Made by a program: the position numbers and the translations under genes
Notes under the pieces: model-generated
Told to the model about the DNA's origin: nothing
Seen by the model: the letters and a program-made list of their open reading frames with translations, nothing else
The model's database searches: none
DNA from: an uncultured Oscillospiraceae bacterium
GTDB lineage: Bacteria > Bacillota > Clostridia > Oscillospirales > Acutalibacteraceae
DNA length: 28,415 bases
Direction: 5' to 3'
NCBI GenBank assembly: GCA_900547305.1
Contig: URGH01000031.1
Span: 1 to 28,415, forward strand
Shown here: positions 8,147 through 15,534 of the stretch, piece by piece
How positions within the stretch are numbered: position 1 is the stretch's first letter
Layout of the letters: each line of letters opens with the position of its first letter

Positions 8147-8168
8147 GATTAAGTGAAAATACGATAAT
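8140..8168 (+). promoter_or_regulatory. Sigma-A-type promoter of the glycan operon
   Basis: TTGAAA (8140-8145), a 17-base spacer and GATAAT (8163-8168) give one mismatch in each box at ideal spacing. Transcription would begin near 8175, leaving a leader of about 33 bases before the ATG at 8208. The GAGAGGGA ribosome binding site lies at 8195-8202. It comes directly after the terminators and before a long run of tightly spaced genes. Confidence 0.7.
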
Positions 8169-8207
8169 ATAAGTAATAATTAATATAAGAATTGAGAGGG
8201 AAAGTAA

Positions 8208-11200
8208 ATGACTTGTAGAAAATGTCAACTATTCAATACGATAATCTCAATTATTACAGCGTCTCTTATATTAATTGCAAATTGTCCTACAGCCTTTGCG
8301 GCGCAGGATTACGGGCAAAGCAGCTCCGCAATTCTGTTCAAAAAAACGCGCTGTGCCTATGAAAGCACGGAGGACGGAGTAAGAATACTTCATTTTTATA
8401 AAAAAAGCGCGGCAGAGGGTGAAATGTTTGTTGCGAAAAGCAACTTTGTTTTAAAGCAAAATACGCGATATACCGTCTCGTTTGATTATAAATGCAGTTA
8501 TGCGGCAATACGCCCGATGCTGCAGGCAATGAACATTGATACGGTCGAGGGCTGGGATGAGAACAATGAAAATCTGGGATATTATCTCGGCTTTACATCG
8601 GGGGTAGAGGCTTATAAAAGCTGGCGCTCCGAATCGTTTATAATAAATACCGACGGCGCGGTTGACGATACATATAAATATTTTTCGTTTGCCGCCAAAA
8701 ATCCGCAGAACGGAGCGGATGTGGATTATCAGATTAAAAATCTTAGAATTGAAGAAATAAATGAAGATTTTGAGTTTTCTTCCTTTTATCCGCATTTCGC
8801 ATATGCCGATGACGTAACAAGACAATTTACCGAATATTACTGTTCCGACGCTTATTATGTTTTAATCGGTTTCGGCGTTCCGATAAACGTTCAGCCGGAT
8901 ACAGAGTATACTTTAGCGTTTGATTATAAGCTCAGCGGCGACTTTAAAAATAATATGACCTTTAAAATCGGCTCGTATATAATAGATAACCCTAATTTAA
9001 AAAAATCGGACGGTTGGGAAACATATACGGCGAAAGTAAAAACTCCGAATACAACTTCAAATCGGGAAATGCGGTTTGACGCTTCAACAAACGAGGGCGA
9101 GGTTTACATCGCGTTTGATAATGTACGCCTGATTCCGAAAAATCAGACAGAACCCATATATGAAAAGAATTTTGTACGGTGCATTGAAAATAATGAATGG
9201 ATATGCAAATCTAACGGCGGCTTTTCCGCCGTGTCTTTTGAAACCGAGACCGGAACCGATTGCAGATATTCCGTATCGTTTGATTATTCGTTTTCGGGGA
9301 AAAGGACGGAGGATTTAACCGTTTGCCTTGCCGCGGGCGGAAATTATGAAAACACGGCATATGAAAAAAGAACGGAAATAAAGCCGAGCGACGAATGGTC
9401 GCACACCGAGCTGACATATGAAACGGAGCAAACAGACGACGGTCAACAGATTTCTTTGATACTGAATACTGCTGACGGGGGAGTTTTAAAGCTTAAAAAT
9501 ATATTTATCTATAAGCTTTCCGAAAGCGAAACCGATAAACCGTATTTAATATTGGGCGATGAAATACGAACGGCGCGTTATACAGCCAAGGCAGGCTGCG
9601 ATCTTGTATCAAACGGAGGCTTTGAAAAAAGCGGCGGCTGGGGCGAGCTGACATCCGGCGGGCATATGAGCCGTGTATACGATAATTCGAAAACTGGAAA
9701 GGGTGCCATACGGTTTTCGGCGGAAAATCTGCCCGAAAAACAAATGTCGGTTAAATATTATAAGGTAGAGCCCAACACGGTCTATTATCTGTCGATTTGG
9801 GTAAAAGGCAACAAATGGTCGGAAAATAATAAATGCGATATGACATTCGGTATCGTTGATTATCTAACGGGTAAATTTATTATAAAAAAATCCAAGGCCG
9901 CCCCGTATACGGAGGAATGTCAGGCTGCCATACCGGCATGGGACAATGAATGGCACTTTGTAAATATTACATTTAATACGGCTTCCTCCAATCGAATAGG
10001 CATAGGATTCAGCGGGGCAAGATCTACGGCGTATATAGATGATATTTCTTTGTTTAAGGACAGCGATAAAGAACGTGTGCTTCCCGCGGATCAGCAACGG
10101 GCGTCAATGTATCTTACGGCAAATCAGATAAGCAGCTGCAACGAGGAGGCTTTTGAGCTTGTATCGGGAAGTGATAATTCATACTTAAAATTAAACACGG
10201 TAACAAAAGCGAACGAATATAAAATTCTGACCTTTCAAACGACATACAGGCTTGAACCTGACGCAAATTACAGAGTTAAATTCCGATTTAAAAATAACGC
10301 CGAAATAAACAAACGCTATGCTTTTACCGAGGGGATTCGCGCAATTGTCGGCAACGGAACGAATTCTCCTGGGGATTACAACAAATATCAGCCTATATCA
10401 GTTGATTTTTCATTATCGACTGACAGTAAGGATTGGGTAAATGCCGAGCTTTATGCGGATACCTCGGCTGTCAGTACGGTTGACGGGCAAAAGCTTGTTG
10501 ACAGGCAAAACTGTTTTCTTTCCTTTTTTCTTAAGGCTTATGAATTATCGGCCTATGATATTTCATTCGATGATTTTATTATAGAGAAAACCGACGCTTC
10601 GGGTGAAACTGTTTCAACCGTTACATTTGATTTTGAGGAAAGAAACGTAATTTCAACCTGCGCTGAAAGTGACAATATTTTGTCAAATTTCAACCTTGCG
10701 GAGCTGAATAACGACTATTGGGAAACGGGAACGGGATACGGATTCAATACAACCGTTTCTGATACGGGAACAGCCTACGGAAAGGCATTGCACTTTGTTA
10801 CCAACGATATGTACACCGGCTATCCGCTGCAAACAAGCTATATTAAATGGATTACGGTAGAGCCGGGAACCGAATATACCTTTTCGGCGGATTATCTCAT
10901 TAAAAAAAGCGGAAACGGTTTTTTCGGAATTATTAACGGCAGCTATTATTATCCCCGTATTTTAACGAAAATACCGTTTAACGGCGACGAAACCGAGCAG
11001 TGGAAACGAAAGGCGTTTACTTTCAACAGCGGAGATTATGAACGGATAGGTTTTTTAGTAACCGATAAGGGCGGGGAGGCTTTTATAGATAACATCCGAC
11101 TTTTTAAAACCGAAAATGCAAGGGTAATCGATGATGTTCAGCCTCCGCAATATTTAAAATCGGGTAAATACATAATTACGGGCGGTACGGTCAGGCTGGA

Positions 11201-11546
11201 AAAGGCGGATACAGTTAAAAAAATAAAGTCGAATTTTGAAAATTCCGAATATATATATTTCCGCAAGGACGGCAAAATTCTGACGGATGAAACGGCGCTC
11301 GCGTCAACGGGAACGGAGATTATACTCGGCGAAAACGGCAAAATATACGATAAGGCTTATTTAACGGTATCGCTTGACGTAAGCGGAGACGGTTTGATAA
11401 ATTCGGTTGATATTGCCTTATTGCGCAGGTATCTGCTGGGGAACGCGGAATTATCGGATCTTCAGAAGTCTGCTGTTATGAGAGACGCGTACAGCGAACC
11501 CGACCTGTCCGATCTTGTAAGAATGAAAAAATTTATTACCGCTTAA
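8208..11546 (+). CDS. Secreted multi-CBM protein with C-terminal dockerin (paralogue A)
   Basis: 1112 residues. The signal peptide ends at about residue 32 (PTAFAA). About six jelly-roll carbohydrate-binding-like units follow, roughly 33-190, 196-320, 321-450, 464-613, 640-800 and 822-970. They repeat a pattern of Y-x-V/L-S-F-D-Y strands and end in I-D-D/N-I-x-L-F; units four and six look like CBM4_9. A small beta domain (about 983-1050) precedes a dockerin at 1057-1110: loop 1 DVSGDGLINSVD is complete, loop 2 (near MRDAYSEPDLSD) is shortened and lacks the calcium pattern. No catalytic domain is visible. Units four and six and the tail align with the next gene product, so the two are paralogues. 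Likely role: extracellular glycan binder recruited by a cohesin such as the one encoded two genes downstream. The ligand is unknown. Confidence 0.82.
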   Translation: MTCRKCQLFNTIISIITASLILIANCPTAFAAQDYGQSSSAILFKKTRCAYESTEDGVRILHFYKKSAAEGEMFVAKSNFVLKQNTRYTVSFDYKCSYAAIRPMLQAMNIDTVEGWDENNENLGYYLGFTSGVEAYKSWRSESFIINTDGAVDDTYKYFSFAAKNPQNGADVDYQIKNLRIEEINEDFEFSSFYPHFAYADDVTRQFTEYYCSDAYYVLIGFGVPINVQPDTEYTLAFDYKLSGDFKNNMTFKIGSYIIDNPNLKKSDGWETYTAKVKTPNTTSNREMRFDASTNEGEVYIAFDNVRLIPKNQTEPIYEKNFVRCIENNEWICKSNGGFSAVSFETETGTDCRYSVSFDYSFSGKRTEDLTVCLAAGGNYENTAYEKRTEIKPSDEWSHTELTYETEQTDDGQQISLILNTADGGVLKLKNIFIYKLSESETDKPYLILGDEIRTARYTAKAGCDLVSNGGFEKSGGWGELTSGGHMSRVYDNSKTGKGAIRFSAENLPEKQMSVKYYKVEPNTVYYLSIWVKGNKWSENNKCDMTFGIVDYLTGKFIIKKSKAAPYTEECQAAIPAWDNEWHFVNITFNTASSNRIGIGFSGARSTAYIDDISLFKDSDKERVLPADQQRASMYLTANQISSCNEEAFELVSGSDNSYLKLNTVTKANEYKILTFQTTYRLEPDANYRVKFRFKNNAEINKRYAFTEGIRAIVGNGTNSPGDYNKYQPISVDFSLSTDSKDWVNAELYADTSAVSTVDGQKLVDRQNCFLSFFLKAYELSAYDISFDDFIIEKTDASGETVSTVTFDFEERNVISTCAESDNILSNFNLAELNNDYWETGTGYGFNTTVSDTGTAYGKALHFVTNDMYTGYPLQTSYIKWITVEPGTEYTFSADYLIKKSGNGFFGIINGSYYYPRILTKIPFNGDETEQWKRKAFTFNSGDYERIGFLVTDKGGEAFIDNIRLFKTENARVIDDVQPPQYLKSGKYIITGGTVRLEKADTVKKIKSNFENSEYIYFRKDGKILTDETALASTGTEIILGENGKIYDKAYLTVSLDVSGDGLINSVDIALLRRYLLGNAELSDLQKSAVMRDAYSEPDLSDLVRMKKFITA

Positions 11547-11551
11547 TTAAG

Positions 11552-11567
11552 CGGAGGTTACGGAGGT
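11552..11567 (+). promoter_or_regulatory. Tandem Shine-Dalgarno sequences
   Basis: Two GGAGG-type sites (11553-11557 and 11562-11567) lie before the ATG at 11572. The nearer one is 4 bases away, slightly short, and the farther one 14. Both could help load ribosomes. Confidence 0.5.
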
Positions 11568-11571
11568 AATT

Positions 11572-14556
11572 ATGAAGAAAAAAGTACTGAGCATTATTCT
11601 CACCGCAGCGGTTTTGCTGTCAGCCGTAATAATTAATACGGCGGTTACGGCAGAAAATACGGGAATCGGCGGAGGTAAAAAAGAAGATGAATTCGCCTTT
11701 CGCGAATTTAACCTGACGTATCTGCGCGAGATGGAAAAGAAAACGGATTCCGAGGGGGATTACTACGAGTACACCAACACAAAAAATTATGTGCTTGCGG
11801 GCTTCAGCACGGATTTTGAGCTTGAACCGGAAACCGAATACGAGGTTACGTTCCGCTACAAATTCAGCGGCTGGTGGAAATATGTGAATTTCGCGCTTTG
11901 CGGCGGAGATATTACGTCATGGCAGGGCTGGGATCCCGGTATAAATATAAATTTGGGTTCGCTGGATTTATCGCAGACCACGGAATGGACCGAAAAAAGC
12001 GTAGTGATACAAACGGGTGATAAGCTAACGTCTGTTTTGAAAAATCTTTCGCTGTCCGCCTCCACGGCAGAGGGAAAATGCACTTTCGAAATTCGTGATT
12101 TGAAAATTGCCAAGGTTGACCCGAATATGGTCAAGGTGACAAATCTTAAGGAATTTAAAGAGCAGACCGAGAAAACCGAGGACGGAACCTTTAAGTACTA
12201 TCAGTTTAAAAAGAAAGCGTTCTACGATATTATAGGAATCAAGACAAATATTAAATTAAAAAAGAGCAAATTATACGCGGTAACGTTTGATTATAAAATG
12301 CCCGAGAATTCCTTTGTCACAGAGCCCTCGGTAACCGCATTTTCGGAAAGTAATTTTTATGAGCAGCAGATGACCTTAATTTCGCTCGGGCTTACCAAAA
12401 CTACCGAGTGGACTCAAAAAATTGCGCTTATAGACACCGAAAAAACAGACGTTGTAAACGATACCAATTTTTATCTGACCTTTTGGGCAAAGTGCTTTGA
12501 GGGTGGCGTAGATCTCAGCATTGCGAATATTCGCATTGAGGAGATAATCCGCGACGACGAAACGTCGCTTGTGGTAAACGGCGGCTTTGAAAACGGAAAG
12601 GCGTTGTGGACGGATTCGGGCAATATATCTTCGCTTACAACAAGCGAAAATGAAATTCACGGCGGTAAAAGCGCCATAAAGCTTTCCGGCGGTTCATACG
12701 ACTTATTTTATCAGCCGATTTTGCTTGAAAAGAATAAAAATTACGAGCTGACATTTTGGTACAAGGGGAAATTTACGGGTCTTCCCAACTGGGCTGTATC
12801 TTTCGGCAAGGCTTCCATGGAAAGCTCCTCAATTATAACAAAAGAAAGACTTTACGATACGGACGAATGGACGCAGAAAAAACTGGTGTTTTCTTCTGGG
12901 GATAAAACCGATTACGTCGTTGTTTTTCAATCGGGGGCAGGCTGTGAGTTTTACATTGACGATGTAAGAATTTCCGAAACAAACGAGCCTGCGGATAAAA
13001 TAGCGAGGGAGGCCGCGCCCTATTCCACGCTCGGTCAGAATATACGCAGCGAAATGATTCGAACAAAACGTTATGTGGCTGCGGAGGGCAAAAACATTCT
13101 GACAGACGGAGGGTTTGAATCGGACGGCGGAAACATGAAAACGCTGCTTTCGTCGGGCGTTATGAATATTGATGACTCAACCTCCCGCGTAGGACGGAAT
13201 TCACTTAAATTTGAGGCGGTCGGTCTTAAAAATAAAGTGTGGTCATACGCATATTTCCCTGCCGAGCCGAACACGGAGTATTACCTGACGGTATGGGTAA
13301 AGGGCGAAAAGTGGTCGGATACAAATAAAAACGATCTGCGTTTCGGCCCCGTAGATCCCGCAACGGGAAAATTCCTTGCAAACGATTACGGGAAAACAGA
13401 CGGAAACAATATTCCGGCGTGGGACAACGAATGGCACATTATGGTTCTGCCGTTTATGAACGGTTCATCGGATACCGTGGCGATAGGATTTTCGGGCGGC
13501 AATTCGGTTGCCTATTTTGACGGCATGGAGCTGTTTAAGAGTACCGACAGAGAACTGTATAAGCCTTTGATTTATGACATGAAGGCACCGTCGGGATATT
13601 CGCTGTCGGTGGAAAAATCCTCCTGCGAGCCCGAGGATAACCTTGTTGAAAATTATGATTTCAGCAGCAGCGAAAACGATTTTTGGCAGACGGGACTAAG
13701 CTATGACTTTACAGCCGTTATAAAGGATACCGACAGCTCGCACGGCAAAGCTCTCTTTTACAAGGAAAACAGCAACTATACAGGATACCCGATACAGACC
13801 TCATATATAAAATGGATTGACGGCTTGAAAAAGAATACCGATTATACATTTTCAGCCGATTATCAGATAACCAAAGAGGGTAACGGCTATCTCGGACTTA
13901 TAGAGGGCAACTCATGGTACCCGCGCGGAATGTGGCAGTTCGGTTTCGGTGAAGAAAGTTTTGATTCCGATTATAAATGGCAGAGAGCCGTTATTAAATT
14001 CAATACAAACGATTACGACCGTATAGGAATTATTGTTTGCGGCAAGGGCGGCGGCGCTTATATAGATAATATCAGACTTTTTGAGAGCAGCAAGGGAATT
14101 TTACCCACTGAGGATACCTTGCCCGATAAGCTGGAATCGTCGGTTTACACCGTTAAGGATAATATGATAGGCGGCGTGGCTGCCGGAACCACTGTAGAGC
14201 AGCTGGTATCAAAATTCAAAAATAATGAGTACATAAGAGCCTTTGACTCGGCAGGAAAGGAAATAACCGACCTGAGTACTGCCGTAGGTACGGGCACGCA
14301 GCTTAGAATGATGGACGGTATTTCGGTGCTTGATAAGGCGGACGTTATTATCGCGGGCGACGCCGACGGCAACGGCAGGTGCGATATAGGCGATATAGGC
14401 GTGCTGCTTAAATATCTTGCAAAGAAGGCAGAGCTTAATGGGCTGCAAATAAAAGCTCTGGATGTTGACCGAAACGGTGTTGTGGATGTAAACGATCTTG
14501 CTTTGCTTTCCTTACACTCGACAGGAATTAAAAAGCTGAGCGCAGCAGTACTGTGA
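11572..14556 (+). CDS. Secreted multi-CBM protein with C-terminal two-loop dockerin (paralogue B)
   Basis: 994 residues. The signal peptide ends near residue 27 (TAVTA). About five CBM-like units lie at roughly 35-185, 186-325, 330-478, 507-660 and 689-845; units three to five open with the N-G-G-F-E type start of CBM4_9 modules. A small beta domain (about 856-925, YTVKDNMIGGVAAGTTVEQL) leads to a dockerin with two calcium loops, DADGNGRCDIGD from D930 and DVDRNGVVDVND from D964. It shares long blocks with the preceding gene product, for example the PAWDNEWH and TGYPxQTSYIKWI segments, but has one unit fewer. There is no enzyme domain. Probable role: extracellular glycan binding, attached through the dockerin to a cohesin. 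The gap to each neighbour is 16-25 bases, so it belongs to the same operon. Confidence 0.84.
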   Translation: MKKKVLSIILTAAVLLSAVIINTAVTAENTGIGGGKKEDEFAFREFNLTYLREMEKKTDSEGDYYEYTNTKNYVLAGFSTDFELEPETEYEVTFRYKFSGWWKYVNFALCGGDITSWQGWDPGININLGSLDLSQTTEWTEKSVVIQTGDKLTSVLKNLSLSASTAEGKCTFEIRDLKIAKVDPNMVKVTNLKEFKEQTEKTEDGTFKYYQFKKKAFYDIIGIKTNIKLKKSKLYAVTFDYKMPENSFVTEPSVTAFSESNFYEQQMTLISLGLTKTTEWTQKIALIDTEKTDVVNDTNFYLTFWAKCFEGGVDLSIANIRIEEIIRDDETSLVVNGGFENGKALWTDSGNISSLTTSENEIHGGKSAIKLSGGSYDLFYQPILLEKNKNYELTFWYKGKFTGLPNWAVSFGKASMESSSIITKERLYDTDEWTQKKLVFSSGDKTDYVVVFQSGAGCEFYIDDVRISETNEPADKIAREAAPYSTLGQNIRSEMIRTKRYVAAEGKNILTDGGFESDGGNMKTLLSSGVMNIDDSTSRVGRNSLKFEAVGLKNKVWSYAYFPAEPNTEYYLTVWVKGEKWSDTNKNDLRFGPVDPATGKFLANDYGKTDGNNIPAWDNEWHIMVLPFMNGSSDTVAIGFSGGNSVAYFDGMELFKSTDRELYKPLIYDMKAPSGYSLSVEKSSCEPEDNLVENYDFSSSENDFWQTGLSYDFTAVIKDTDSSHGKALFYKENSNYTGYPIQTSYIKWIDGLKKNTDYTFSADYQITKEGNGYLGLIEGNSWYPRGMWQFGFGEESFDSDYKWQRAVIKFNTNDYDRIGIIVCGKGGGAYIDNIRLFESSKGILPTEDTLPDKLESSVYTVKDNMIGGVAAGTTVEQLVSKFKNNEYIRAFDSAGKEITDLSTAVGTGTQLRMMDGISVLDKADVIIAGDADGNGRCDIGDIGVLLKYLAKKAELNGLQIKALDVDRNGVVDVNDLALLSLHSTGIKKLSAAVL

Positions 14557-14572
14557 TACGGAGGGGAAAAGA

Positions 14573-15511
14573 ATGTATAAAAAAATATCGGCATTAATTG
14601 CTGTAATATTGATTTCACTCTCATGCCTTTGCGTTTCGGCTGAAAGTGCCGCAACCGTAAGCCTCAGCGGTCCTAAGAATATTTCCGCAGGCGAGGAAAT
14701 CGAGATTGAGATAACTCTCAGCGGAAAAGACCTTGTAAGTGCGGCGGGTCAGATGAATTATGACGCGAAAAAGCTGGAATTTGTTGAGGCAAGCAGTAAT
14801 TTAGCCCGTTGGAGTTTGGAAACCAACGCACAGGACGGAAAGCTGTATTTTGCGGCGGCTAATGTTACGGCAAAAGAGGTAATAAACAAAAAAACCGCAT
14901 TGTTTACCGTAACCTTTAAGGCAAACGGCGATTTGGGTAATGAAGCCGTTAATGTTTCCGCCGAAAATACAAAGGTTTCGGCAGGTAACGGAACACTCTC
15001 TCTTGCAAATGCGCAGTATTCGGCGAATAACGGCACGGATACTACGAATAACGGCAATTCGGGCAGCACGGAAAACGGCGGCACCACTGAAACAGAAAAC
15101 GGACCGTCAAACAACAACCGACTTGCAAGCCTTACGGTAAAGGGCGTGGAGCTTACCCCCAAGTTTGACCCCGAGGAGAAAAAGTACACCGCAACCGTTC
15201 CGTTTGAGACCGAAAAGCTGGAGGTTGAGGCAGTGCCCGCCGATGAAAAAGCTACGGTTACGATTTCGGATACCGAGCTTAAATACATCGGTAAAAATAT
15301 AACCAAGGTTCAGGTGGTTTCCGAAAGCGGACTGAAAAGAACATATAAAATCTACACCACACGTTCCGCGCAGGCAAAGAAACCCTCAAATTCAAAGCCC
15401 GGTTCAGAAGGGCTGCAATGGTGGGTAATTGCAATTATTGCGTTTGCAGCCGCGGCGATTGCGGCAGTGATTATAATTTTAATAATCAAAAAAAGAAAAA
15501 AGAAATCTTAA
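14573..15511 (+). CDS. Membrane-anchored cohesin-domain surface protein
   Basis: 312 residues. The signal peptide is cleaved near residue 23 (CVSA). Residues 26-148 look like a cohesin: ISAGEEIEIEITLSG, then GQMNYDAKKLEFVEAS, DGKLYFAAAN and TALFTVTFKANG match the strand order of this fold. A Thr/Asn/Gly-rich linker (about 150-181) leads to a cadherin-like beta-sandwich (LASLTVKGVELTPKFDP, about 184-265), then a single transmembrane helix (281-303) and the stop-transfer tail KKRKKKS. The protein should display its cohesin outside the cell while held in the membrane; no LPxTG or SLH motif is present. It lies directly after two dockerin genes in the operon, so dockerin capture is the obvious hypothesis. 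The cohesin assignment is by pattern, not search. Confidence 0.78.
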   Translation: MYKKISALIAVILISLSCLCVSAESAATVSLSGPKNISAGEEIEIEITLSGKDLVSAAGQMNYDAKKLEFVEASSNLARWSLETNAQDGKLYFAAANVTAKEVINKKTALFTVTFKANGDLGNEAVNVSAENTKVSAGNGTLSLANAQYSANNGTDTTNNGNSGSTENGGTTETENGPSNNNRLASLTVKGVELTPKFDPEEKKYTATVPFETEKLEVEAVPADEKATVTISDTELKYIGKNITKVQVVSESGLKRTYKIYTTRSAQAKKPSNSKPGSEGLQWWVIAIIAFAAAAIAAVIIILIIKKRKKKS

Positions 15512-15534
15512 ACGACTAACGAGGAGGAGCAGTC

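Noticed and set aside
14145..14654. 169-codon open frame on the - strand spanning the dockerin end and the cohesin gene start
   Set aside because: It overlaps two well supported + strand genes and resembles no protein family.
14758..15306. 182-codon open frame on the - strand within the cohesin gene
   Set aside because: The + strand product has a signal peptide, domain structure and membrane anchor; the reverse product is Ser/Val/Phe-rich without motifs.
15085..15511. Sortase anchor on the cohesin protein
   Set aside because: No LPxTG-like motif precedes the C-terminal helix; the tail reads as a plain transmembrane anchor.
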